Source: Homalodisca vitripennis
Lineage: Eukaryota > Arthropoda > Insecta > Hemiptera > Cicadellidae
Length of the DNA: 64,000 nt
NCBI RefSeq assembly: GCF_021130785.1
Contig: NC_060215.1
Span: 73,298,001-73,362,000 of the forward strand
Direction of reading: 5' to 3'
Each line of letters begins with the position of its first letter. The first letter of the stretch is position 1. The notes under the pieces were generated by a model. That model ran no database searches, was not told the origin of the DNA, and saw nothing but the letters and a program-made list of their open reading frames with translations. The translations under genes were made by a program, and so were the position numbers. This document shows positions 35,040 through 47,996 of the stretch, one piece after another.

Positions 35040-36970
35040 TAGGCCAACAACCTGATAACTACTTTCTAGATCATGAGTAATCTTGTAAGGTTGTCTTTTT
35101 AATGTGCTATTCTACATACTAGCAAGTACTTTATCAATATATTGGATTCAATAAGAGTAGAGTTGGCTGCCAGCCAATGTGGTATTGCAGATGTGTTTTA
35201 ATCTCGCAATAGTATCAATGGACCTCAGAATTCTGCAAAAGGCGCTAAATGTGTATGTCCCATAGCAGGTTTAAATCAAGGATGATTATCTGAAAAGTGG
35301 CATATTTCTCTGCTGTGACCTGTGGAAGAGTTGGTATTTGACTCTTTCTCTTCTGCAAAGTTCACCTATTTTGTTTATGCTGGGTTGCCACTAGGCAATT
35401 TAAGGATCAGAAGTCACATAACAGAGGGCAATGTATGTATCAATACTTTAAACGTCTGGTGACTTCACTTGTAACAGAGGTATAGTGTTATCTGCACACA
35501 TTAGCAGTGCTGTAGTCCTAAACACGTTCACGACGGCTAATATTATCATATTTTTAAAGTTATGATGTAATTTTGACCAAAAATTAAAAATACAGGTCAT
35601 TTTTTTAATAAACATGTTCTGGAGTAATTAATAGTGTGCGGATAATATTCAGAGAGTATTATAAAACCATCATTGTGTAACCCACAAGTGGGGCACAATG
35701 TGTATTTGTAACAAACAGTGGTGAACATGTTAATATAAAATAAGCTTTATAGCATGTAGTTGTAGGTCATTAAAATAAGCAGCACTGGGGTGCAGAAGAC
35801 TTGAGGCACTCTTTTAGTAGGTAAAGGTTTGATTGGATCTTCTACATATTACCATTTTTGTGTGGGGTTGTTCTACCAGTGTTTGTTCCTCCAGGTAGCT
35901 TCTGAACCAGTTTTTAGCAGTTTATCGTATTCTCAGTTTGTCCAGTTTTGTTAGGATTATCTCATGTCCAATGGAATTGAAAGCTTTGCTGAAATAAAGC
36001 ATAGTGGTTGTTGTGAATTTATGATACTTGAGTTCATTTATACAACAAGCTCATTTGAGTTAACAAGCTCTATCACAAAAGTGGTTGTGCTGTTCCTTTG
36101 AGAAACTTATGTTGACTTAAATATCACCATGTTTTCATTTAGATTGTATAATGGCCTCTGGAGGGCTATCTTCTTGATTACTTTTGATATCTTTGGTATG
36201 ACAGAGATGGTTCTATAGCTGCCTAATTTTGTTCAAGCTCCTGAATGTTTGAGTAAACCTTACTGAGACCAGGAGGTAAAGTGCTATATTTGAGAGACTT
36301 ACTCTGTTAAGGTAGTTGCTAAGACATCTGGTTAGTCCTCTATTTTAGGTAATATCATCTGGCCACCTTATTGATGGGAAGGAGAGTTAGGGTATTTACA
36401 GCTGAATATCTAGATGTTTTGAAGTATGTTAATAGGCATATAAATTTTTGCTGGTGGTTTCTGTTGTGTCTTCAGCATTGCTTGGAATTTATTTATTCAA
36501 TTCGTGTGCTGTGTTTGCTGGGGTTTTATTATTTTATCATTAATATTAATGTGGATTGATTACTTTTCTATTGTTGCTTTTCACAATTAGATTAATAATT
36601 TTTCAAATTGCTCCTGATGCGTTTTCAGCTTTATTTACTTGTTTTGCTTTTGATGCCTGTCTTATCCATCTTATTTCGTTAATCAGCAAGTTCTCCAGAT
36701 ATTTTGTATTTTTTCGAGTGTGTAGAAAAGCATCTTTTATATTATATACTACTGTGTCACTGTAGTTTCGAAGTTTCGTTGTTTTATTTCTAATTTTCTT
36801 CATTGATCAGGAGTCGTTTAGTTCAGTTTTCAAGGTATTTGAAAAATGTTAGACTGTGTTTACTACTGGTAAATGCTATCTTAACTTTGTTCAGAGAGAT
36901 TTGATGTGACCATATTCTGTGTTTCCTGGTTAATCTGTCTCTTGATTTGCCTTTGAATTAATTGGCAGTT
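35040..36970 (-). pseudogene. Decayed non-LTR reverse transcriptase relic
   Basis: On the minus strand, in several frames, remnants appear in the correct order. NYRTISVIPKISKVIKKIAL (near 36.2 kb) matches the RT fingers motif, and LYFSKAFNSIGHEIILTKLD (near 35.95 kb) matches motif A with its Asp changed. A SYLEEQTLVEQ-like segment follows, and CADNTIPLL near 35.5 kb matches the YADDT motif with substitutions. A 66-codon open frame at 36.6-36.8 kb may be the region before the RT. No long frame survives. The 3' boundary is guessed. Confidence 0.55.
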
Positions 36971-37257
36971 AATATAAGTAACAAGGTGGAAAGGAAGTAG
37001 TTGAGCTTTGTGGTATGATTGGCTTATCTCTATAATCTGTGTACTTTAACCAATTTTACTATTGGAAGTTTGTTAAAAATCAATTGGAATTATGAACTTC
37101 ATGTCTTAAAATTTACCAAATATTACATTTTATTTTATTTTTTAACATTTAATTTCATATAGCATTTATCTTAATATTACTCGTACTTTATATTGTAACT
37201 TTCTACAGTGTTAATTATTATTAAGCATGTAAGTCAAAAGTTTTTATTCTTTTCCAG

Positions 37258-37421
37258 TAAATAATCGTACTAATGAGAATGCAAATTGGCTGCTGAACGC
37301 AATATTGTCTATAGCTGTTCTGGTCATCATTATTTTGTGCTATTTTTCTTATGAGGTGTATCCGTATGGATTTCAACGCCTTTACATGGGCTGTAGAAGA
37401 CTGTTGCTATATCAAGCATAA
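37258..37421 (+). CDS. CPD (silver-like): Alternative terminal exon of CPD: transmembrane anchor and short tail
   Basis: The acceptor TTTTCCAG is followed in phase 1 (G|TA) by VNNRTNENAN, with an NRT glycosylation site. A hydrophobic helix of about 22 residues starts WLLNAILSIAVLV and ends LCYFSY. A 22-residue cytoplasmic tail with a Cys next to two Arg precedes TAA at 37419. Spliced directly to exon 6, this gives a type I membrane protein with one complete carboxypeptidase domain (about 458 residues). The long form should have its own anchor after the later domains, outside this window. Drosophila silver also makes short single-domain forms by alternative splicing; from memory those are soluble, so an anchored short form would be a difference. 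The tail lacks an obvious acidic dileucine or YxxPhi signal. Confidence 0.72.
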
Positions 37422-37451
37422 ATCCTGAAAGAAAGACAGATATAAGATTTG

Positions 37452-37481
37452 AATAAAAAAATATATGTATTTTAAAATAAA
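37452..37481 (+). terminator. Candidate polyadenylation signals of the short CPD isoform
   Basis: AATAAA occurs at 37452-37457 and 37476-37481, 30-55 bp after the alternative stop codon. Other AATAAA copies follow further on, including one at about 39546 ahead of a T-rich stretch. In DNA this rich in A and T such motifs are frequent by chance, so the true site is unknown. Confidence 0.35.
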
Positions 37482-40400
37482 AGTAGATTTATGGTAAGCA
37501 GCATTATAACAGCTGTTTATATTTTATTTAGGCTAAAGGGTTTTATAGCAATGACATTTTATATTAGTTAGTAGTGTAAGTACTTATATTATACATAAGT
37601 ATCAAAACTTATAAATAAATAATACAATTAAGAGACCAAGATCTGAAGCACTAATCTGTTAAATTCTGGTAATCTGGCTCTCATATATAAGCATTGCTAC
37701 TTTTTTTATAAATAGTGTCTTCTAGTTATGATGAAAATATAAGTGTGAACTTTTTGGAAACTCAAATGATTAATTTAAGTTTTTTTGAATTCTTTTAGTG
37801 CACCTCTTTTTTGCAAGAATATATAAAATCGGTATGTACCGTATGATTTAAAAAAATTACAATTAAACTCATAATTTACATAAAAGACTAGACATACATG
37901 AGATATAAGTTACAAGTTAAGTTTAATGAGTAGTACAAAAATGTAAGTTTTCATTCAACAGTGAATCGTCTTGCATACTGAGTTAAGCAACATTAAATTG
38001 CATAATAATCTTACAGTTCTTTAATGTACATATGTTAACAACTGTACATTCTCCTACAAATTATTCACTTTATTACATCACATTATTATATAAAACATAG
38101 AACTACGCTGTTATAATTATTTTTGTTATTTCCCAGTTATTCAAACAGTACAAAGATACTAATATAAATAAGCTAGGGTTAATAAATTGTCAGGATGGTA
38201 TATGACTTTTAGACATAAAACTGAAACACCTTATCCAATACAGTTGAGTTTAATATCTGTAATGTTCAGCATACTGCTCTGTTAGTAATAATTTATGTTC
38301 TGTCTGAGGTATGAAGTTGAAACTTGGTAGGATTGTTAAGCTTACTTAACTGTCAAAACTTGATTACCATTGTAAACATCATCTCTAAACAGTTTCAAAA
38401 TAGTGGATGTTATAAAATCACTGAAATGTATACAATATTTACCTTAACAATATCCACCATTTTGACATTGTGAGTTTATTTTATGGGTGTGAATGTCAAA
38501 ACTGTTGAAGCCTGATTAACAACATTGCCAAGTTTCAGCTAAGGATGTTGAATAATTTTAAAAATTTGACATATTTACACAATAAAGATTGACTGGATGA
38601 AGTACATAATATGATATGATTACGGTCATATATAACTAAGAAAAAATATTCATTAGTTTTTATATCTAGAATCATATCCCAATTACAAAAATGTGTTGAT
38701 TATTTATAGATTATGTAACAATACTACTCCTATTACACTTTTTATTATTACTACAGCATTTGTCAATAGAATTAGTTGTATCCCGGGAAAATGCTTGTTA
38801 GTTCAAAGTATATACTGGTTTCTTAAGGTAATTTTATAATTAAAAATATTGTGTGAATGTACTTTTTACTTATGTTGTAATTTAAAATATTAATATTAAT
38901 AATTTTAAAAGTCAATGCCATATGTATATTTAATGTTTTAAATTTTAACATTGTGTTCAAATCGACATGCACATTGTTGATTATATAAAGACTGCAGTTA
39001 TAAAAATTATACAATATTTTATATATCCAATGTATCTCATTTTTAAGTTAATAAAATCTTTATATGGATTTATTTGCTACTTCTATACTTAGTAAGTTTT
39101 CTTGCATAAATCAGCACTTCTTTTCTTCTTGCGGTTATGGTATATCATACATGTAATAATTTATTTGTTTCATTTTTGATAGTGTTTCTGCTTTTAAGGA
39201 TTGGCTTTTTTGGTGTTTTACTTCAACTGAACAAATAATTCTAAATATTGAGTAGCACAAACATTATGCATTATCTGTGCCTGCTGCAATGTACAAATGC
39301 CTTTTTGACAATATTTAAACCAACATGGTTGTGAAAAAGTAGTTCAACTTATTTTAAATTCTGAGTTGTTTTAACTTTGTAGTTTTCCATTTTAATCATG
39401 CATGAATAACTCATTTTTTACTGGAGTTACCACATATTATAACTGTTGGTAGGTTACCATTCATTCAGCATTGTCTGTGTTATAAGATGTAATAGTTGTA
39501 TGGAAAAATATTTTTGTAACTGAATTATATGTGCCATTTGCAACAATAAACCATTTATCGTGTAGAACATGTTTCTTTATTTCATGTTATGTTTTTATAA
39601 TCCTGACCATAAACTAGAAACTTACACCAACCAAAAATACCAAAGTAGTTTTTAAAAATTCAACAAAATTCACTAGTACAAATCTCAGCTGATTCCATAA
39701 TTGATCAATAATAAATTACCCTTTCAAAAATCAGCATAATAAAATAATTTGTTTTCTGTGCACTTTCATTTTAAACATTTACTATTGTAGTACTATTAGT
39801 TCTACACTTGCTCAATTTTCTTAAACTGCCTGCATTTTTACAAACAAAATTGTTATGCTGGAATAAAATCTCTGAAATCAGTTCCAAAAACAATAACAAG
39901 TATTGAAGAGGTCAAGAAGTTTAAACTGAATTTAAAAGATTGTTTAATTCAAAATGCATTTTATTCATGTCAAAAATTTTTGCACAATGACAATGGTATG
40001 AAACCTACATTACTTTAATTATAAAAGTGACTTAGTTGTAGCTGAAAATATTTAATGTACTCATGCACATAATATAAATCAAAATATTTTGACTGACCTT
40101 TGTGGTATGTTAAGATTATAATACACATAACAGTTCGGTCATTTTCAATCATTATTTTAACAAGATCATCATGGGAATGCCTCAAGTAACACTTATATTG
40201 GTACCCACGCTTTTAAACTGGTTTTTATACGCTTTATTGAGGTTTGGCTGTGAAATGGTGTGATCTTCTGTGGGTATTGCAGATCTAAAACACTTTGGCT
40301 TTAATGCAATATCAATTCTGTAGAAGGGCGCTTTTCAGAAGCACTGGTGTTGGTGGCACAATAGCTGTACAAAAGTTTTCTCAATAGAGCAAGTTAACTA

Positions 40401-41199
40401 TTAGCTACTTTTCAAAAATCATCATACTTCAAGTTTAAACATTTGTTTTAATTACTATTTGTTACCTCAGAAGCCTGGAGACTGTAAGGCCTTCCAGGAG
40501 GGTGTTTAGTTATCACAGAATTGCTTTTTTCAGCTCTAATAATTGTATTAGATTCACACACAAAGCACAGGTAGGACACATTTAATGGTTACTCAACTTT
40601 TACAACTAGTCCACAGTTTCTGTGCGTTTTACCTGAGTCTATTGCTTGTATCTAAACAGCATGTACATATAACAAATTCAGTAATATATCTACACAATTA
40701 AGTACATCACAAAACATTTGTTCAGTGTTTAATTTTTTTAGTTTTCCATTTAAAATGCATACATTGCAGTGTTAAATGGCAGTAATTATAATACTAAATG
40801 TATTTGAAATGTGTGTATTTTATTGTATAGAGACAAGATCAGATACTTAAAATTACCTTCTAGTAATATTTGTCTGATTTTGTTTGAAGTGGGTCACTGT
40901 TAAACTTAATACATAAAATTATGAAATATTAGAAATATGGTCAATACAAATTGAAAAGAAAGGATAGATGGCCACTATGGATATACTGGTTGACCTGTAC
41001 CCGATTGCAAGGTGATAGTCAACAACCTGAAAGAGGAAATTATTGAAACCACTGTGTTTAACCAATTACTTTCAAGTACAAAAGCTATGTATAAAGTAGA
41101 TTATGTTTTGATATAAACAAAAACAAAATACAAGAAAAAAATTGGTTTGTATACATTATAAAGTGACACTAAAAATACTTTTTTTTTTAATTAGTCACC
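37482..41199 (+). other. Intron 6, third part (or 3'UTR of the short isoform)
   Basis: AT-rich sequence with no coding signal recognised. The first 2 kb could be 3'UTR of the short isoform, because several AATAAA motifs occur up to about 39.55 kb. Confidence 0.6.
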
Positions 41200-41720
41200 A
41201 TACAAATGTAGGCATTTATCATAGCGGTGAACTTCCAGTGTTTATAAGATTCTGCTACCAGAGACTTCAACTAGGTAGTCACACCCTCCCGCAGTTTCAT
41301 GTCATTAAAGCACTGCATTGCAACCCAGCTCCTCATTGCTAGAAACAGGTGGTAGTTACTGGATCCAAGGTCCGGATTGTAAGGCGGATGTGGAAACACC
41401 TCCCACTTAAAATCATCCAGGACTTCTCGAGTCCGATTTGCTGTATGTGGTCAGGCGTTGTCGTGCAAACACAACATTTTCAAACTTAACTTTCCTCTGT
41501 GCTTGTTTTGTATTGCTCTTCTTAACTTTTGCCAGTTTTCACAATATCTCTCAGTATTTATGGTTGTGCCATGATTTTTAAATCTTAATGTACCACTGAC
41601 ACACTCCACCTTCAGTAATCACATTGTTTCTATAAACTTCACAGAGTTGGCCAACAAAAACCATATTACTGACTGCACTTCACAACGTGTGGGATTTTCT
41701 ATTGTATGACACATTTAAAC
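41200..41720 (-). pseudogene. Mariner transposase C-terminal relic, antisense
   Basis: The minus strand reads LHDNA-PHTANRTREVLDDF near 41.45 kb (the second catalytic Asp motif, one stop). It continues directly into KWEVFPHPPYNPDLGSSNYH near 41.37 kb, where the third catalytic Asp has become Asn. LFLAMRSWVAMQCFND follows, with a broken C-terminus to about 41.2 kb. Upstream pieces to 41.7 kb include a VYRNNVITEGGV-like segment. The spacing fits DD34D mariner. Terminal repeats not recognised. Confidence 0.68.
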
Positions 41721-43145
41721 TGCTATTTTAAAACAACAAGGAGTGACAGTAACCTTTCACTAGCATGGCTGGAAACGGAGAAATGCCCTGACATCAAAAT
41801 AGCCCGCCTCTAGCTACTACAGAACGAAATGAAATCTACTTTCTTGATAGGCCTCATATATTAGAAACTTGTTTTTTTTTAAGTTATTAATCTAAAACCT
41901 GTAACAAAAAAACCAGTTTAAGTCTTTTTGTTGTGCCGTTTCATTGAAAGAACTGGCAAAAGTTGGAAAGAAAATCTTTTTAAGACTTTTGGTTACTTTG
42001 AAGATCTGAGGTATTTAATTATTTGCAACTGAATGCAATTAGACTGATACATTACATAAGCATATCAGCTAAGTGCATGGTTGATCACATAGCAGGTTTT
42101 TCGTAATTACTGTTTAGCTCAAAAGGGGGGCTAAATCAGTCAAATAAGGATAATAATGTTGCACCTACAGTATTTTAAAAATGTGTTATGTGACTAACTA
42201 TGACAGAACTATAATATGAGTTAGTTTGCTAATAATCACATTTGATGGACCTCATACCTTGTATAAATTCGTTGTGTATGTTTAGTAAGCGAAGACATTG
42301 GAAATTGTGATTGACCAACAGTATGTAATTTATAGCACCATTAAAAAAATGTCATTTGTCAGAAAAAAAACATTTTTTAAGTGAACAGTTGGTTATTAAC
42401 AAAACGTTTTTCCTTGATTGCAATACTGACAGTTGCATAAGTTGACAGCATGTTCATCTTCTGAAAAATGTGTTTCCTTTAAACAATTAACTTGTTAAGG
42501 TTTTCATTTAAAAAATACTGACAGTTGTGCTTGTTGCGTCATACTTCATGGTGTGCTTTTTTAATAGAATAGTTCACTTCCAGGTATTTTTTAATCACTG
42601 GACTTTATAGTTTGTTGTGGGTGGATATTGATACAAAAACCTATTAACTGATTTAAGCAGTAAATCAAGATTAAACAATTAATTTTAGAGATACAAGATT
42701 GATACGAACATTTGACAATGTGACAATAACACTTGTGAGTACAATCTTGTTGTTTTGTAAAAACATCTATTATACTACATTTTTAAAAGGAATAAAATTA
42801 ATATAGGTAAAAAATAGAAACAACTAGATTTCCCTTACCCTTCGAGAGACTTATTCGTACTGTCGTAAATACTTAAAGAATAATTTATTACTATTTTGAT
42901 TTGTTAAATACTTTAATCTAATCACAGGTCATTCACATGCTTGTATAATAGAAAAAATGCCCAATACATAGTACAAACTATGATGTTGGAAGAAATGTTT
43001 TTGAGCAACAAGTCCTTAATGAGCCGAAGTATGACAAATGTTTTTCATTCACATATAAGACCCTCTACTAATACTCTGGCTCTTTAAAAACTTTGTGGAC
43101 CATACCGTAAGTGAAAATCATGCACATGGTCATCATCAGCTCAAG
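41721..43145 (+). other. Intron 6, fourth part
   Basis: AT-rich sequence between two transposon relics. I see nothing recognisable. Confidence 0.6.
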
Positions 43146-45620
43146 TTAGAGAGAGAATCTTTATTTTGAAATTGTCAAGATTTGAAATGGCGTTATAACA
43201 ATCAATAAAAAATACAATCATGAGTACAAAAATTAAATTCAATTAGTCATTCCAGTGTTCCCCAGTTGAGGAACTCATTGATAGTGTAGAATGGTCTGTC
43301 CAGAAGCCAATTCAGCAGTCTATGCTTCAGCATCTTCGGGTCGTTACTCTTGATGTCTCCTGGCAGTCGATTGAAAAACTTGGCACCAGCTTAAGAAAGT
43401 TTCTTATCAAACAGCTTCTTTATGTGAGTTGGGAGGCTGAAGTTCTCTGCTTATCTTGTTTTGTAGGTATGATGATCACCATTTTGCTGAAGGTTTTTGG
43501 AGTTGGCTAAGACTGGTTTTTAGTACATATAAATTTATAACTGTCATTAGTCTACATTCCTTGAAAACCTCTCTGCAGCATTCCTGCCCATTCAAGTTGG
43601 CCATTATTCTTACTACTTTCTTCTGTAGTATCAGAACACATTCTAAATTCTTATTTGCTGAGGCACCCCAAACAGTAATTACATACCTAATTTGGCTTTT
43701 AAAAAGGGTATAATATGCAGTTCTAGTTGCCTCTACAGTACTGATTGCTTTTGTTCTTCTAATTGCAAACAAAGCACTGCTAACTTGTTGCAAAGTGTAT
43801 TAATGTGACTTTTCCATGAAAGATCTTTATCAATAACAACTCCCAGATACTTAAATTCTGTCACAGACTGTGGTCCAGGAATGTCAGATACATCCTCTTT
43901 CCTCCTACCAAATGACATCCGTTTGTTTTCTGTTTATTGAAAACAAGGTCGTCGTTGTTGCAGTACTCAAGGGCTACATTGACGCCAATCTAAGCATTAA
44001 TTTCTAACAGTTTCAAGCATTTATTTGCAGAGAGAAGTACTGTGTCATCAGCATACATTATTGTATGACTGAATTGATTAATGAAAGTTGGAAGGTCATT
44101 TGTAAATAAAGCAAATAAAACCAGCCCCAGAACAGACCCCTGAGGTACACCTCTTGTCACTGGTAGGAGGTCAGAACTCGTGTTACTTATCATCTCTCTA
44201 TCAGATTGTTTTATTTCAACCAGTTGACTTCGTCCAATCAAGTAACTATTAATCCATTTTAATACTGTGGCTAGAATACCAAGTGATTGGTCTGTAATTG
44301 TTTAGGTAGTTTTTTACCCTTTTTATGGAGAGGAATGACTTTGGAAATTTTCATTTTTTGTGGAATTTGGCCTTTTTGGAGTGAAGTATTCACAATGTAC
44401 AGAAGGGGGATAACAAGTTCATTTTACCAATTTTTATCAATTTTGAAGGAATCCCATCTAGACGAGTAAGGCTTGGCTTTAATAGAACCTATTATTTTTT
44501 ATATCTTTTGATGTAGACCTAGGAAAAGAATCCAGAGCCATTATGATATTTGATGGTTGAATGTTCCTCACTTGTGTGAAAAGTCTGAGTGCTTTTTAAA
44601 GTTTCTTCAGCGACTGTTGAAAAAAGTTGTTAAATAGTGTAGCAATTTAAATAGGTTCCTTTATCTTTTCTTCTCTTACTTTAATAGAAGATATCTCTAC
44701 AATGTTTGTTGGTTGATTTTCTCTCGCCATTTATCACATCCCATATTGCTTTGGTTTGGTTATCAGACTTATTTACATGATCTGCATTTACTTCACATCT
44801 AAGTGTTTTTAACTTCTGACCATATTGTCTTTTAAGTGAAAAAGCTTTCTGCTTGTCTTCATCTTTGCCTGATAAAATATACGTCTCATGAGCTTTAAGC
44901 AAATTCATTTTTAAATCTGTAGCTTCTTTGTCAGAGAAAGGTTTTGTCTTGTGGTTTAAATTATTTTGGGCCTTTTTAAATGGACATATGTGATTCATTA
45001 TCATAGTCAGGATGTCAAAAAAGTTATTGTATGCTTCATCTGCCTTTCCAGATTGCAGCACTCTCTTTCAGTTTTTTCCTGTCAAGTCTTGCCTTATTCT
45101 TTCCATGTGATTGAAGTTCCAATGGGTTAAATAAGATACATATTTTCTTGATGAGTTGTATGTATCATTCATGTGCAAGGTACAATACTGGCCTTTGTGA
45201 TCTGATATTCCTGTATTGAGAATCTCCATAGAAACTCCAGCTGTATCAATGTTTGCACAAAAATATCAATTGATGCTGCACTATTAGCAGTCATTCTGGT
45301 TAGTGGCAGTTCAATTCTTGAAACATCCTAGGTTGCCAGAATTTCTGAGAAGGCTCTCCTATCTCTTGAGTCAATCAGATTGTTTATGGTAATGTCTCCA
45401 GTTATGTCAGAATTTTTAGGGTTAATCTTATCTAACACGTCAGTTATTATGCTTATTGCCTGCCCAATACATGCTTGTAGGTGAATATCAGATGACTTCA
45501 AGAAGAAAGTTTTCTATCTATCATGGCAACATGTTTTAATTCTTGTCATTTACTATCAGACAACAATCAAGCAAGACAGCATCTCCGTCCTCATACTTCA
45601 TACAGTGGGGCTGTGTGAAT
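43146..45620 (-). mobile_element. Non-LTR retrotransposon 2, 5'-truncated and decayed
   Basis: Antisense to the host gene. It is a relative of element 1, with the same order of segments in broken frames. The 3' end at about 43.15 kb has AATAAAG followed by a short GA-rich tail. The ORF2 stop is at 43247. The 5' part reaches only into the endonuclease (about 45.6 kb), so ORF1 and the N-terminal endonuclease are missing. A SINE copy lies just beyond. Confidence 0.8.
43247..45560 (-). pseudogene. ORF2 endonuclease-reverse transcriptase, multiply frameshifted
   Basis: Order on the minus strand: endonuclease remnants near 45.4-45.5 kb (ELPLTRMTANSAASIDIF, matching LPLPATRITATSKTSIDCI of element 1); a linker at 45061-44681 with KAIWDVINGERK; RT pieces; RGVPQGSVLGLVLFALFTND and MYADDTVLL at 44241-43990. 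Next come FKYLGVVIDKDLSWKSHI at 43918-43733 and an IRYVITVWGASANKNLE block at 43793-43476. The end is LLDRPFYTINEFLNWG. Each piece is in a different frame from its neighbour. It is more decayed than element 1 and inactive. Confidence 0.8.
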
Positions 45621-45769
45621 CACTAAGCAAATATTAGCAATACATTTGAGGCTGTTTATCATATTGAGATGCTTTCAACATCATCGACTGTGTTATCACA
45701 AATTTATTTATATGATATAGATTTTAATAATTCCCGAAACGATTTTTTATTGGAATATGGACAGGCCAG

Positions 45770-45965
45770 CCTCCATTTCAGCATTACTTCATTTATCCCC
45801 ATATGTATCTGGTCTGTGCAAAGATCTTATCAAACAGGATTGGGGAGGGAGAGTCAGTACAGTACTATATCTACATTACTGATAGAATGTTCTATGGTCA
45901 TGGATTGGATTTGAATTGCACTATTTCTTAATTCAGATCCAAAGTTTTTACACCCGGTTACCAGT
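45770..45965 (-). mobile_element. tRNA-derived SINE, copy 1
   Basis: It is similar over about 170 bp to the sequence at 55190-55365, sharing GATCTTATCAAACAG and the block around AGTACAGTAC. Read on the minus strand, its head (about 45965-45890) is a decayed version of the tRNA-like head of copy 2. The A-box region has drifted. It lies next to the truncated 5' end of non-LTR element 2. Confidence 0.6.
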
Positions 45966-46795
45966 TCACTCTTTTAACTTTTTAACTGTATTCAAATAGA
46001 GATTGCCTGAAGGGAATATTCCACTTACCATGGTTTTTAGATTATCTCTATGAAAAGGATGTGTTTATTTAAGAAACTTTGATGTGTATTCTTTTGAGCA
46101 GCATTCGAACATCAAGTTATTCTTGAACAACAACCACCACCAATTAACACATGATCTACTGAAAAAAGTGCATAGGCTAGAAGCAAGATGGTGTAAGTGA
46201 CTGGTGGCTGGTCACACATCAGCCTGTAATATCATGGGTTGAGAAGAACTATACCAGTACAAAGCCTCGAATCCATCAAAGACTAAGAAAGTGCTCATAA
46301 AATGCTGTTACAACACAGTTAATTAATAATTCAAAAACATAATTAAGCTTAAATGCTAAAATAATAAGGAAAATATATTCTGTGAATGAATTCAGCACTC
46401 AGATTGATTCATTTGAGAAAATTCAAGGAAACAAGAGTTGACATGGGTTGGTAATCTGATACATGATAAGGTTTATAATGAGAAAGTGCATTTATGGGGG
46501 AGGATCTGTTCTTATGATCATAGCATTTTTACATTTACTTATTACAATAATTAATTTTTCAGAGAATTGTAAACATCTCAGAGAAATTATTGAATTTTAG
46601 GGTTCTCCTTAGTATAAATTACTATCAGAATTTTGTTGTTTTATTTATTTATAATTTTAACAGATCTTTTGACTTTGCCAAGTACAAAGTACATGACATT
46701 AAGATCTCTATTCTTCAAAATAGAGAAAAAAATACATTCACTAACAGTATAATTAATAATAAAGTGTCATACAGCTAACAAGTAATTTGAGACTA
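45966..46795 (+). other. Intron 6, fifth part
   Basis: AT-rich intron sequence before the 1.2-kb mariner. No recognisable content. Confidence 0.6.
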
Positions 46796-47883
46796 CAAGG
46801 TGTGTCCAAAAAGTATCCAACCTTGACCTTGACCAACCAACCTTGCCGTGGCAACGGCAATCTGGTCCCCTTCAAAGTACTCCCCTCCACAAGCCACTAC
46901 CTTATTCCAACACTCCTCCCACTTCCGGAAACACTCCTTAAATTCATTTTGCGGAATGGCTAACAGGCCCTTCGTCGCATTTTGTTGTATTTGTTCAATA
47001 TCGTCAAATCTTTTTCCTTTCAAAGGAATTTTTAATTTCGGAAATAGCCAGAAGTCACAAGAAGCTATGTCAGGACTGTAGGGAGGAACGCTGAATAAGA
47101 TTTGAGGAATGAGCTGGCACGTTGTCGTGGTGCAGGATCCAGTCACGGCTTGTCCACAGTTCAGGTCGTTTCCTTTGCACTGCATCTCGTAGCCGCCTTA
47201 GGACCTCAAGATAATACTCCTTATTCACTGTTTGGCCTCTTGAAGCATATTCGTGATGAATAACGCCATCCTGGTAAAAAAAAAACTGTCAGCATTGTCT
47301 TGACATTGCTTCGACTTTGTCTTGCTTTTTTCGGCAATTGCTCTTTGCGAGTTTTCCACTGTGAAGATTGAGCCTTTGTTTCAGAGTCGTAGCCATAAAT
47401 CCATGACTCATCACCAGTAATAACTTTTTTAAATAGCCCTGGGTCACTTATTATCAAATCCAGATTGTCCTGTGCGATTTCAAGTCGACAGTTCTTTTGG
47501 TCTTCTGTCAGCAGCCGAGGAACAAATTTTGCCGAAACACGGTTCATTTTTAAATCTTCATGTAAAATGTTACAAACTGACGATTTTGGTATTCCTAAAT
47601 CTTCTTTCAGCTCTCTGACAGTCAATCGACGGTTTTCATTAATTACTGCTCGAACACGTTCAACATTTTCAGCGTTTCTGGCCGTTGAAGGCCTGCCAGA
47701 TCGGTCATCACTCTCCACTGATATGCAGCCATTTTTAAACTGTCTAAACCACTCTTTTATTTGTGTATTGTCCATAGACACGTCACCATAAACTTTCCGT
47801 ATCATAGTAATCGTCTCTGATGTTGAATGGCCAAGTTTTTAGCAAAATTTAATGCAAATGCGCTGCTCAACACGTTCAGTCAT
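46793..47883 (-). pseudogene. Mariner transposase with nonsense codon, frameshifts and deletion
   Basis: The start is at 47883 (MTERVEQRICIKFC), followed by an in-frame TAA at 47839-47841. The frame then stays open to about 47.27 kb with the HTH segment QIKEWFRQFKNG, the linker GRPSTA and the first catalytic motif TGDESWIYGYD. A frameshift falls in a run of A/T near 47.28 kb. The second motif HHDNVPAH is near 47.12 kb. Directly after it, roughly 15 codons are missing and the frame changes into PPYSPDIASCDFWLFPKLK with the third catalytic Asp. The C-terminus carries the usual GGEYFEGD block. Inactive. Confidence 0.88.
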
Positions 47884-47996
47884 ATTGAAATGCAACGCAC
47901 ACTCGGCAGAACTGTAAGGAACAACCGGTTCGAGCCGGTCGGTTACGCCGCGACCGCCTACTGGTCGGCGGTCGAATACTTTTTGGACAGACCTCA
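46796..47996 (-). mobile_element. DD34D mariner (element C), 1.2 kb
   Basis: Bounded by TA on both sides. The ends read CAAGGTGTGTCCAAAAAGTA and, complemented, TGAGGTCTGTCCAAAAAGTA, giving TIRs of about 28 bp with a few mismatches. Full length for a mariner. The transposase runs on the minus strand and is broken. GC content is visibly higher than the flanks, as expected for a fairly recent insertion. Confidence 0.9.
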
